In this document: piece by piece, positions 1-8,012 of the stretch
How positions within the stretch are numbered: the stretch's first letter is position 1
Layout: each line of letters begins with the position of its first letter
Assembly (NCBI RefSeq): GCF_003612565.1
Contig: NZ_RAZG01000004.1
Location: 62,001-126,000, forward strand
Reading direction: 5' to 3'
Length of the DNA: 64,000 nt
Source: Roseburia sp. 1XD42-69
GTDB lineage: Bacteria > Bacillota > Clostridia > Lachnospirales > Lachnospiraceae
Program-made: the position numbers and the translations under genes
The notes under the pieces: generated by a model
The model's input: only the letters and a program-made list of their open reading frames with translations
The model's database searches: none
Told to the model about the DNA's origin: nothing

Positions 1-231
1 GAATTGGAAAAGCTGGGAATGCTGTTAGAGGAAGAAGGGGATTTCCCTGCGGCATATAAATGCATTTCCCAGGCGAAGGATATACGTCTGAATATTGAGA
101 TTGCCAGAAGAGATGAAAAGCATTTGCAGAAGCTGAATGAGAGGATGTCAGCGTATGCTGCCAGAATAAAGAAAATCCAGGAGGAAAAAGGCAGACATGG
201 GAAAAAGGATATTGGTTACCGGGGAGAATAG
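1..231 (+). CDS. C-terminal tail of a TPR-like protein (partial at window start)
   Basis: The reading frame is already open at base 1, so only the last 76 codons are visible. The segment is helical and charged, with an LxxEEGDFPAAYKC-type stretch that looks like one tetratricopeptide helix pair, followed by a Lys/Glu-rich coiled-coil-like tail. TPR proteins usually act as protein-interaction scaffolds, and nothing here points to a specific partner. The last 35 bases overlap the start of the epimerase gene, so the two are probably translationally coupled. No catalytic motif is present in the visible part. Function unknown. Confidence 0.55.
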   Translation, partial: ELEKLGMLLEEEGDFPAAYKCISQAKDIRLNIEIARRDEKHLQKLNERMSAYAARIKKIQEEKGRHGKKDIGYRGE

Positions 232-1069
232 TTATATCGGAAAATCACTGCAGGAGTATGTGGATAAAGAAAAAATAGGCTGGCAGATAGATGCGGTAAG
301 TGTGCGGGATGAAAAGTGGCGGGAGATAGATTATACAAAATACCAGGCAGTGGTCCATTTGGCGGCAGTGGTCCATCAAAAAGAACAGAAGGAGATGCGC
401 AGCTTGTATAAACAGATAAATGCGGATTTACCTGTAAACATTGCAGCAAAGGCAAAGGAATCCGGCGTGGCTCAGTTTGTTTTCTTAAGCACTATGGCGG
501 TTTACGGGGACAAGGTTTCGTACATTAAAAAGAATACGAAACTACAGCCTGTCACCATGTACGGCAAGGCCAAGCTTAGCGCAGAAAAGAGATTGAAAAA
601 GATTGCAGATTCCGGGTTTCAGGTGATTGTCTTAAGACCCCCTCTGGTGTATGGCAGAAACTGTCCGGGAAATTATAAGAGACTTGCATCCCTGGCTTTA
701 AAGCTTCCGTTTTTCCCAAGGGTAGATAACAAGCGGAGCATGATTTATATTGAAAACCTCTGCGCCTGCATCTGCCATGAAATAGAACATGCAGAAAAAT
801 CATATAGGATTGTATGTCCTCAGAACAGGGAGTATGTCAATACCACAGAGCTGGTAAGAGAGATACGAAAAGCCCATGGAAAAAGAACATGGGTGATTCC
901 CTTTGGAGGTAAATTGATAGATCTTCTGACCGGCCGAATCCCGGTTTTTGGCAAAGTGTTTGGGGATTTGGTTTATGAGAAATCAGAGGAAGATAAGGAG
1001 TACCAGGCAGCCGGGTTTGGGGAATCGGTGAGGAGGACAGAACAGATGGAGAATATCTATGGTAAATAA
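197..1069 (+). CDS. NAD-dependent epimerase/dehydratase (extended SDR, nucleotide-sugar modifying)
   Basis: 290 residues. The N-terminal Rossmann motif is a variant GENSYIG (residues 9-15) where GxxGxxG is usual. It is followed by the LAA motif (55-57), a Ser/Thr region before VYG (98-103) and the catalytic pair Tyr122-xxx-Lys126. This is the extended SDR fold of UDP-glucose/UDP-GlcNAc 4-epimerases and related 4-reductases. At 290 residues it is somewhat short for a 4-epimerase (about 310-340), which leaves reductase or 4-keto-sugar chemistry equally possible. It presumably supplies a nucleotide sugar for the surface glycan made by the downstream genes. The start overlaps the upstream gene and the stop overlaps the next start by 11 bases, so it sits in a coupled operon. 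The substrate cannot be assigned. Confidence 0.85.
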   Translation: MGKRILVTGENSYIGKSLQEYVDKEKIGWQIDAVSVRDEKWREIDYTKYQAVVHLAAVVHQKEQKEMRSLYKQINADLPVNIAAKAKESGVAQFVFLSTMAVYGDKVSYIKKNTKLQPVTMYGKAKLSAEKRLKKIADSGFQVIVLRPPLVYGRNCPGNYKRLASLALKLPFFPRVDNKRSMIYIENLCACICHEIEHAEKSYRIVCPQNREYVNTTELVREIRKAHGKRTWVIPFGGKLIDLLTGRIPVFGKVFGDLVYEKSEEDKEYQAAGFGESVRRTEQMENIYGK

Positions 1070-1370
1070 TCGGGAAATGTATTGTGAGCATTGCAAACGA
1101 ACAACTTTATTTTTCCTGGAATCAGATTTGTTATGGTACTGTGATGAGTGTGGAAATGTGGCGGAAAGCCATCCTTATGATGAGAGTGAGGAAGAAGAGT
1201 CTGAGTCCCGGGAAGAGGAGGAAGAGGAAATGATTCGCTGTCCTTTCTGTAATAATCTGATAATCATTGAATCTTTGACAGATGGGGTTATATGTCCTGT
1301 TTGTTATGAAGATTTGTCGGGAGAACTGGAAAAAAAAGGATATGACCCGAAAGGAGAAATATGGGATTAG
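1059..1370 (+). CDS. small double zinc-ribbon protein
   Basis: 103 residues with two zinc-binding knuckle pairs: Cys9-x2-Cys12 with Cys28-x2-Cys31, and Cys61-x2-Cys64 with Cys79-x2-Cys82. A very acidic linker of mostly Glu (about residues 41-58) separates them. The arrangement suggests two treble-clef or ribbon modules that bind nucleic acid or a protein partner; no enzymatic residues are evident. The ATG follows GGAGAA at good spacing and lies inside the end of the epimerase gene. The stop overlaps the start of the ATPase gene by 10 bases, so this protein is probably made in step with the ATPase and may be its accessory or DNA-recognition subunit. That role is inference. Confidence 0.75.
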   Translation: MVNNREMYCEHCKRTTLFFLESDLLWYCDECGNVAESHPYDESEEEESESREEEEEEMIRCPFCNNLIIIESLTDGVICPVCYEDLSGELEKKGYDPKGEIWD

Positions 1371-2629
1371 AACTTCAATATATTGGACGGGTTGCCGAGG
1401 CGAAAGTAGAGTGTCAGGGGATTACCGTGGTGGCAGGCGCTAACGGGAGTGGAAAAAGTACGGTAAGCAAAACGCTCTATGCCCTGCAGGAAACATTTTA
1501 TGGACTGAGAAGCAAGGCAGTCTTACAACGGAGAAGAAGCATTACAAAAACGCTTGCAAATTGGCAGAACGAAGTAGAAGAAATTGCAGATTTGGAAGTG
1601 CATGATAAGATAAAGATGCGCCGGGAGATACGTGGATTGTTTTTGAAAGAGATGGAATGGGAAGTTTTTTATAGGAATGTAGCAGATATAACTATTTCTT
1701 ACGGGATAGAAGCGTGTGGTGAAGATGAGATAAGAGATCTTTTTGATAAATATCACGAAATACGGGAGAAGAGGATTTCGTATTATGAAAGTTATGTCAT
1801 CCAATCTGTGTGGGAAAGGATTTTTGGAAAGCAGGTCAATACATTTGGGGAAGAGGAAAATGCCGTTGCAATTTATATTTCCGGAAATTTGACGTTATCT
1901 GTAGAGATTGAGGACGAGCAGGTGTTAGAATATACCTATAAAAAAGGAAGCCTGACGCAGATGAAAAAAACAATCTATATCACCACATCCGATCTCATAG
2001 ATTCCCTGGGAAGTTATCGAAAAGGCAGTGCGGCTCGTTACCTGCGAGATAATATATACGCCAATGAAGAATTGGCGGAAATGCTGCTGGATGAAAAAAA
2101 TATTCAGGACTGGACAGCGGAGGAAAAGGAAAAAATACGTTATCAGCAGGAGATTTTAGGGGAAATTCTGGATTCCGTAGTTGACGGGGATATACAGAAG
2201 AAAGAAGGAAGACTGTCATATTTTGAAAATTGGTGTAACCATGAAGTTGAGTTTGCCAATGTGGCATCCGGCATGAAAATCTTTCTAATATTGAAAAGAT
2301 TACTGGAAAATGGTGTGTTTTTGGAGGACGCATTAGTTATCATCGATGAGCCGGAGACCAATCTGCATCCAGAATGGCAGTTAAAACTGGCGGAACTTCT
2401 GGTGCTGTTTCAGTGCAAATTGGGGATTCAGATTTATCTAAATTCCCACAGCCCGTATTTTGTCAGGGCGATGGAATATTTTGCAGATTTACATGGAGCG
2501 CTGGATGTGTGCAGGTTCTATTTGATGAAACCGGCGGAACAGCCGGGGATGTATGAAAGCGAAGACGTGACGGAAAATCTGGGCGTGGTCTATGACCAGT
2601 TAGCGGAGCCTTTCAATCAGATTATGTAG
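1361..2629 (+). CDS. RecF/SMC-type AAA ATPase (defence-like)
   Basis: 422 residues. The Walker A is GANGSGKST (about residues 26-34). Near the C-terminus there is a Walker B with the characteristic IIDEPETNLHPEWQ segment (about 326-340), then NSHSPYF (about 361-367), the conserved His switch of the OLD/RecF-like ATPases. The middle (about 45-290) is a low-similarity insertion, as in ABC-type ATPases with lever or coiled-coil arms. This layout is shared by ATPases of many two-gene anti-phage systems, for example Septu PtuA or PARIS AriA; the specific family cannot be named. No nuclease (TOPRIM) domain follows it, so an effector is expected in trans, and the next gene starts only 10 bases later. 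Likely cytosolic. Confidence 0.85.
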   Translation: MGLELQYIGRVAEAKVECQGITVVAGANGSGKSTVSKTLYALQETFYGLRSKAVLQRRRSITKTLANWQNEVEEIADLEVHDKIKMRREIRGLFLKEMEWEVFYRNVADITISYGIEACGEDEIRDLFDKYHEIREKRISYYESYVIQSVWERIFGKQVNTFGEEENAVAIYISGNLTLSVEIEDEQVLEYTYKKGSLTQMKKTIYITTSDLIDSLGSYRKGSAARYLRDNIYANEELAEMLLDEKNIQDWTAEEKEKIRYQQEILGEILDSVVDGDIQKKEGRLSYFENWCNHEVEFANVASGMKIFLILKRLLENGVFLEDALVIIDEPETNLHPEWQLKLAELLVLFQCKLGIQIYLNSHSPYFVRAMEYFADLHGALDVCRFYLMKPAEQPGMYESEDVTENLGVVYDQLAEPFNQIM

Positions 2630-2639
2630 GAGAAAAAGC

Positions 2640-3266
2640 TTGGAGTTCAATTCAAAAGATTATATCAGCAGTCTTCATGAGGCATCAAAGTCTACAGTGG
2701 AGGGACAGGCATTAATGGATGCCAAATATAGCACAACAGATGTTTATAACTTTGATGAAATCAAAAAGTGGTTTTGCAGGACATATCGCAGCGGAGAAGA
2801 AAATTTAAGATCCTGTGATGCATATTATCAGGATGATGTAAGAAACTATCTTGTTATGGAATTTAAAAATACCCATCATTTTAAGATGAAGGGATATATG
2901 AGTGAAATAGCGCAGAAGTGTACCGATACGCATTTGATTCTGGCAGAGACATTTTGGAGAAACCGCAAGGCAGCAGAAATTGGGAAGAAAGTGATATTAT
3001 GCTTGGTGTATCATGACGGGTTATCTTACGGAGCAGGGGTACAGGGGTTTTGCAAAAATATAAACAGAGTAAAACCCAAACAGGGCAGCGGCGAGAGAAA
3101 GTCGAAAGAACCTGACATGTACAAGGATGAACAGAATTACCAGAAAGAAATTCAAGTATTGAAGGATACATACGAAAAGGAATTTTATAAGGAAATCATG
3201 TTTTTGGAGAAAAAGGAATTTTGTGAAGTGTATGCAGATAATGGATATTTTAAGAAATTAGTATAA
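2640..3266 (+). CDS. hypothetical protein, possible PD-(D/E)xK-like nuclease, partner of the upstream ATPase
   Basis: 208 residues, not recognised as a named family. A TTG start at 2640 is preferred because it follows AGGAGAAAA closely and lies 10 bases after the ATPase stop. The segment around residues 59-77 runs from Asp60 through a hydrophobic strand to Glu74-x-Lys76 (LVMEFKN). That spacing and context match the Asp...ExK active-site strand of PD-(D/E)xK nucleases. Later strands (residues about 117-127, KKVILCLVYHDG) fit the same alpha-beta fold. The C-terminal third is lysine/glutamate rich. Seen: the motif and the coupling. Inferred: a nuclease effector controlled by the upstream ATPase. 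An inactive or unrelated fold is quite possible. Confidence 0.6.
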   Translation: MEFNSKDYISSLHEASKSTVEGQALMDAKYSTTDVYNFDEIKKWFCRTYRSGEENLRSCDAYYQDDVRNYLVMEFKNTHHFKMKGYMSEIAQKCTDTHLILAETFWRNRKAAEIGKKVILCLVYHDGLSYGAGVQGFCKNINRVKPKQGSGERKSKEPDMYKDEQNYQKEIQVLKDTYEKEFYKEIMFLEKKEFCEVYADNGYFKKLV

Positions 3267-3310
3267 TGATAAAAATAGGATTTGACAGCAGGGGAAAGAG
3301 GGAAATGTAA

Positions 3311-3745
3311 GTGGCACAAGATAATTATCAGGATACAGCTATACGGATGTGTGACAGTTCAACAATTTTGTATCGAAATAAGCAATGGCTCAATGCTTGT
3401 TACCTTGCAGGGTATGTAGTGGAATGTTATGGAAAACGTATGGTGGAATTGGCAGCAGAGAGCGGGGATTTTGAAGGACAGGCGACAAGAGGATTTTCTC
3501 ATCATATAGATAATTTAAATGAATACGTTAAAAACATAGCCGTTATGGGGTCGCCTTTGTCTACCTATTGTCAGGATTTGGGGGATATATGTCCCGTATT
3601 ACTGAGCGGCTGGAACCCTTTTACAATTCGTTATGCCAGTAATTCTCATGAGTGGAATACGGAAGAGACAGCGGAAAAGATATATAAAGAGATGGAAATG
3701 TTAGCAGATACAATCATTCAGATGCAGGTAGATGGAGTGTGGTAA
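3311..3745 (+). CDS. HEPN-like domain protein
   Basis: 144 residues, starting at GTG 3311. The segment at about residues 31-48 (YLAGYVVECYGKRMVELA) matches the second-helix signature of HEPN proteins, usually AGYAVECALKA, and an RGFSHHIDNL segment (60-69) supplies an Arg and His near the usual position of the HEPN His. HEPN proteins are small all-helical domains; many are RNases used as toxins or as effectors in defence systems, others are structural. The canonical R-x4-6-H catalytic motif can be read only loosely as Arg60-x3/4-His, so activity is uncertain. The stop overlaps the region just before the large ATPase gene, which implies the two form a functional pair. Confidence 0.6.
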   Translation: MAQDNYQDTAIRMCDSSTILYRNKQWLNACYLAGYVVECYGKRMVELAAESGDFEGQATRGFSHHIDNLNEYVKNIAVMGSPLSTYCQDLGDICPVLLSGWNPFTIRYASNSHEWNTEETAEKIYKEMEMLADTIIQMQVDGVW

Positions 3746-3746
3746 T

Positions 3747-6434
3747 ATGAGACATTTTGACGAGATCAAAAGAAAAGCCATAGATTATGTCAGCGGGCAT
3801 ACAATAGGGGAAAATAGGTATTACGTCATTCGTGATGTGTTTGGAAAAATAGCAGTATATATCCAGGGCGCTGCGTCCGTGGACTTTAAGCAATATACTT
3901 ATGAATTAGAGCAACAATTAGGAAAGGAATGGTGCGGTCAGGTTTCAAAATTGGAAGAAACGGATTTGATTTATAAAGAAATCTGTGATACGGTTGATAA
4001 ATATCAAAATAATGTTTATTTTGGGGAAAGACCGTTAGTTAAGAAATCCTGGAATCGTTTGTCAAGGATCAAAACAGAAACTAAAGCAAAAGTGGTTACC
4101 TTTTATTCCTATAAAGGCGGAGTTGGGAGAACCACAACTTTAGCGTTGACTGCATTGCAGATGGCAAGGGCGGGAAAAAAAGTCGTGGCGGTTGATTTTG
4201 ACTTAGAAGCGCCTGGATTATCCACTGTATTAAAAGAAAACGGAGAATATCCTTCATACGGCGTGGTTGATTTTTTGGTAGAAAGCGATAAAGAAAGGGA
4301 AGAAATTGATATCAGGGAGTATGTATATCCAATTACTTCTAAGGCCCTGCTGGGACTGAAAGGCGGAGAAGTTTATGTCATGCAGGCTATGGATATCCGT
4401 TCTGAAATTGGAACAAATTATTATAGCAAGCTGTCCAGAATAGATTTCAATATGCCAAAGTTTTTCCAAAAAAACGGAGCAATTGACTTTTTACTTCAAA
4501 AGATAGACAAGGTTTATAAGCCGGATTATATTTTGATTGACGCTAGAGCCGGTATTCATGATATTGGCGGATTGGCAATGTTGAAATATTCTGATGAAGC
4601 AGTCCTGGTATTTTATGGAAATCAACAGAATATGCAGGGATTAAAATTTGTATTGCCCAAACTGGTGAAGATGGATTTGCCGTTTTATCTGTTAAACTCC
4701 CCGGCGCCGGTGAATGAGGAGGAAGAAAGAGAAGAAATCGGCCTGTATGCCCAGACAAGTTTAGAGGTATTGGAAAAGGCAGAGTATTTTGAGGAAGGGA
4801 CACCGGAATTGTTTGATAACAGTTCTCCGCATTACCCCCTGTCTGTTTACTATGATGAATTGCTTACAAATTTGAATTCGTCCCTGCGGCTGAATAATGT
4901 TTTGGAGCAAAAAGGGGCAGTGTACCAAAGTCTGGCAGATAAACTGATGGATGGCGACCAGGACTTTTTCACACAGAATTTTTCTGCCAAGGATAAGAAC
5001 GATATGCTCATGTCTATTAAGGACATGATTCCGTCTCAAACGCCATCAGCAGATACCCAGGAAATCATATATGAGGAATTAAAGAGAGATTTTTATCCGC
5101 TACAGGAGTATAAATACATTTTTGAACAAAATAAATTCCTGATTACTGGTGCTAAAGGCACAGGGAAAACCCAGCTGTTTAACGTCTTGAAATGTACACA
5201 GTATATCAAAGGTTTGGCAAGGTATTTAAATGCATCTGAGAAAGAAATAGAAAATACTACCTGGGTTGTGGGAATGGACGAAACAAGGGACTTTCCGTCT
5301 ACTTACAATTTTGACGCAGTAGGTGATACGGATAATATGAAAATGTATTCTATGTATTGGAAAATTCTTTTAATTAAAACCTTAGAAAAAACTATTATGA
5401 AACTTAAAATTTCTTTGCCGGGAAAGATAGATGAAATTTTGGAATTAAAATATAGTGAGATAACCCTTTGGATGGAAAATCACACCGGAATGGATGAACA
5501 GTTGTGGGCCTTTTTGGAAGAAGTTGACAGTGAATTAGAGAACAAACAGAAGCAAGTCATTGTTATTTATGATAAACTGGATAAACTTTTGAGGCCGGAT
5601 TACAGAGGAAAAATGTTATCGGAACTGTTGAACCTTTGGTACACAGTTATGGTACGTTTCAGAGGGCTTCGTACAAAAATTTTCCTTCGGGATGACATTT
5701 TTCGTAATGAAGTAAACTACCTGACCGATAAGATAAAACTGGATAACTATAAGACAAAAATAGAATGGGATTATGACCATTTGCTGGCAATGGTTTGGAA
5801 ACGTATGGTGGAAAACAATGAAAAATTGAAGAAGGTGGTTCTTGCTGCGTTAGAGGGCGAGGGGTATTCTGTACCAGATAAAGAGGGGGTAGGGCTCGTT
5901 CCGCGTCCTCAGATAGATGTGAATAAAGTGGTTTTAAAATGTCTGGTTGGGGAAAAAATGGGAAAAGGGAACAAAGGATATGTTTACAATTGGATTAGAA
6001 ACAGGTTATGTGACACAAATGATCAGATATTTCCCAGAAGCGTTTTAAAATTGTTTGCAGCGGCAGCGGAAGAAGAACTGAAATCAGAAAAAGATGCGGG
6101 CATGACAAAAATTATAGCACCCAAATCTTTGGAAAAGTCTATGAAAGCAGTTTCAAAGGATCGTATTACCGATATGGGGGAGGAATATCCCAAGTACAAG
6201 GTGTTTTTTGATAAACTTAGAAATTTTTGCCCCAATTTTCCTGTGGAAGAAAATGCTTTCCGCACAGGGTTGGTGAAATGCGGCTTAGATGAAGATAATA
6301 TAAGGAATGACATTGATGAATTAAAAGATATTGGAATATTGAAAGAATACCAGAGAAAGAAAAGTGATACGGTACGCTATCATATGAATGACATTTATTT
6401 GAAGGGCATGGAACTGGTGCGGAAAGGGTCATAG
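3747..6434 (+). CDS. large two-ATPase protein: ParA-like KGGVGR ATPase plus C-terminal P-loop (Sll1717-like) ATPase
   Basis: 895 residues from ATG 3747, chosen because GGAG lies 9 bases upstream; an in-frame ATG at 3732 is also possible. About 110 N-terminal residues are uncharacterised. A MinD/ParA-type domain follows with the deviant Walker A KGGVGRTT (about 123-130) and the DFDLEAPGLS segment, the form found in the KGGVGR-motif ATPases common in defence loci. A second P-loop, GAKGTGKT (about 468-475), begins the C-terminal half, which resembles the Sll1717-type P-loop ATPases with STAND/KAP-like helical regions. Two ATPase modules in one chain suggest a sensor or assembly platform that regulates the adjacent HEPN-like protein. 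That pairing is inference. Not membrane-bound: no hydrophobic segment is seen. Confidence 0.8.
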   Translation: MRHFDEIKRKAIDYVSGHTIGENRYYVIRDVFGKIAVYIQGAASVDFKQYTYELEQQLGKEWCGQVSKLEETDLIYKEICDTVDKYQNNVYFGERPLVKKSWNRLSRIKTETKAKVVTFYSYKGGVGRTTTLALTALQMARAGKKVVAVDFDLEAPGLSTVLKENGEYPSYGVVDFLVESDKEREEIDIREYVYPITSKALLGLKGGEVYVMQAMDIRSEIGTNYYSKLSRIDFNMPKFFQKNGAIDFLLQKIDKVYKPDYILIDARAGIHDIGGLAMLKYSDEAVLVFYGNQQNMQGLKFVLPKLVKMDLPFYLLNSPAPVNEEEEREEIGLYAQTSLEVLEKAEYFEEGTPELFDNSSPHYPLSVYYDELLTNLNSSLRLNNVLEQKGAVYQSLADKLMDGDQDFFTQNFSAKDKNDMLMSIKDMIPSQTPSADTQEIIYEELKRDFYPLQEYKYIFEQNKFLITGAKGTGKTQLFNVLKCTQYIKGLARYLNASEKEIENTTWVVGMDETRDFPSTYNFDAVGDTDNMKMYSMYWKILLIKTLEKTIMKLKISLPGKIDEILELKYSEITLWMENHTGMDEQLWAFLEEVDSELENKQKQVIVIYDKLDKLLRPDYRGKMLSELLNLWYTVMVRFRGLRTKIFLRDDIFRNEVNYLTDKIKLDNYKTKIEWDYDHLLAMVWKRMVENNEKLKKVVLAALEGEGYSVPDKEGVGLVPRPQIDVNKVVLKCLVGEKMGKGNKGYVYNWIRNRLCDTNDQIFPRSVLKLFAAAAEEELKSEKDAGMTKIIAPKSLEKSMKAVSKDRITDMGEEYPKYKVFFDKLRNFCPNFPVEENAFRTGLVKCGLDEDNIRNDIDELKDIGILKEYQRKKSDTVRYHMNDIYLKGMELVRKGS

Positions 6435-6468
6435 GAGACAGTGCGCCGATGCATAGGAGGTGACATTC

Positions 6469-7222
6469 GTGGATATGATGATAGAAAGAAAAGAATTCGA
6501 AAGAGATGAAGAGCAGATATATCCCATGAATGGAATAAAAATTGATAAAGGATTTTATACGGATTTCGAATTGAAGAGAAGATATGATAATGAACAAAAA
6601 AGAATTATTTTGGACAGTGACTTTTAGAGGGATTTTGTGTGGAAGCATAAGCGGAAAGCGGAATTGATTGAAAGCGTACTGATGGGGCTTCCATTGCCAA
6701 ACTTCTACTTTAGTCAGGACAAATACGGGCGTTTGATTGTAATAGACGGGAGACAGAGGCTGACAGCATTGTTTGATTTTATGGATAATTCTTATCGGTT
6801 AAGCGGGTTAAAAATTTTGACACAGTTAAATCATATGTGGTTTTCGGATTTATCCCCTGTATTAAAGGGACGGCTGGAAGATTACCAAATCCAGGCGCAT
6901 GTGATTATGCGCCTACGCCGGATTGTATAAAGGTTGATATTTTTGACAGAGTGAACAGAGGCGGAGTGCAGCTTACCAAGCAGGAAATCCGTAATGCGCT
7001 GTATCAGGGAGAGGCTACAAAACGGTTAACCCGCCTGGCGGAAAGTGAAGAATTTCGTATGGCAACCGGAAATGCATTTGTGAAAGAAGGATGAAGGATA
7101 AATATCTTTTAAACCGTTTTATCGCATTTTATTTATATCGAACGGGCCATCTTAAAGACCATACAGGGGAGGCGTATACCTATTTAGGTGATATGGAAGA
7201 ACTAGGAAGGTCGTTAAATTAA
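6469..7222 (+). pseudogene. DUF262-type protein (GmrSD/ParB-like), inactivated
   Basis: An excellent AGGAGGTG site precedes GTG 6469. The frame runs 52 codons to an in-frame TAG at 6625-6627, exactly where the family has Gln in its DFQRxFVW motif (here DF-stop-RDFVWK). Translation then continues through LIESVLMGLPLP and the strongly conserved IDGRQRLTALFDF, shifts frame near 6910, resumes with DIFDRVNRGGVQLTKQEIRNALY, and shifts again near 7085 before ending at 7222. DUF262 proteins include the nucleotide-binding subunit of GmrSD, a type IV restriction enzyme, and related defence proteins. At least one nonsense and two frameshift changes mean this copy is dead. It sits directly behind the putative defence genes. 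Confidence 0.8.
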
Positions 7223-7223
7223 T

Positions 7224-7632
7224 ATGATAAAAAAGATAAATATACAGAACATGAAAAGCGCAAAGAATATTGCCATGGATTGTTCCGGATTGAATATTTT
7301 GATAGGAACAAATTTGAACAAATTTATCAGGAAAATCTTCTATTTTACAAGGCCTGCTGTTTGTGGGACAGAACTTTGGAAATGCGGTGGGATTAAACGG
7401 ACGTTTCCTTTCTATGGGAACATTGGAAGAAAACAGATGCGTTTACAGTAATGAAAAGAACATCAGGGCAGGGGTTGAGGATTCTAAGGGACATGCTGTG
7501 GAAATGACATTGTTCAAAGAGGGAGATGTCTTGAAACTGAGAAGGGATATAGGTCTTCCGAAACAGCAGAACTTATGTCAGAAGATTTTGACCCTGGACA
7601 GAGAAAAGATTTATTTGATCAGTTTGATTTAG
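7224..7632 (+). pseudogene. AAA ATPase fragment (RecF-like), degenerate
   Basis: The first codons read MIKKINIQNMKSAKNI...LNILIGTN, the standard N-terminal strand-loop-strand of RecF/OLD-type ATPases, but the GxxGxGKS loop is damaged: LNILIGTN is followed by LNKFIRK instead of a GxGKS/T. A second frame from about 7363 to 7632 carries the next beta-rich part, and a third frame from about 7555 (SSETAELMSEDFDPGQRKDLF) continues it. The Walker B/ABC half is gone. It begins 2 bases after the DUF262 remnant, and DUF262/ATPase pairs occur in restriction-like loci, so both probably decayed together. Confidence 0.6.
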
Positions 7633-7668
7633 ATCTCAACAAAATGTTGGGTTTCCGGAGGAGAAAGA

Positions 7669-7993
7669 GTGGAATTCATACTGAATGAACTATCCCTAAA
7701 AGGGCAGTTTGCGTTAGAGGATGATTTTTGCAATTATTTGTAGGAAGAATTTGTTGACATTCTGGATATGATGGAAGAAAATCATTTTTTACTTTTTCAG
7801 GGAAGGCGTGTTTGAATACCGGGTTTCCGTGAGCGCAGGTAGGATTTTTAGATTGTTCTTTTTTCAAAATAAAGGGCTGGTATTTTTAAATGGATTTGTA
7901 AAGAAAAGCCAGAAAACGCCACAGCAGGAGATAGAGAAAGCGATGGGGTTAATGAAGTTATACAAAGATTCTAAAACTACGCTGAAAACTTAG
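7669..7993 (+). pseudogene. Gp49/HigB-like (RelE superfamily) toxin remnant
   Basis: The C-terminal part (7808-7993) reads FEYRVSVSAGRIFRLFFF...LNGFVKKSQKTPQQEIEKA, which matches the phage Gp49/HigB family core, in which the KKTQKTP-EIEKA motif is diagnostic. The probable start is GTG 7669 behind CGGAGGAGAAAGA. From there the frame hits TAG at 7741-7743 and a frameshift near 7800. Total span of about 107 codons equals the usual family length. No antitoxin gene follows: the glycosyltransferase begins 20 bases downstream. The N-terminal 24 codons (LNELSLKGQF) also resemble another uncharacterised family, so a deletion fusion of two genes is possible. Confidence 0.6.
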
Positions 7994-8012
7994 CGGTGAA
8001 AGGTGAATTTGG

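Noticed and set aside
6625-6627. TAG read-through (amber recoding) to explain in-frame stops in DUF262, toxin and DUF6311 genes
   Set aside because: TAG is used as the real stop of intact genes such as glmS, and the same genes also carry frameshifts and TAA/TGA stops. Simple decay explains them.
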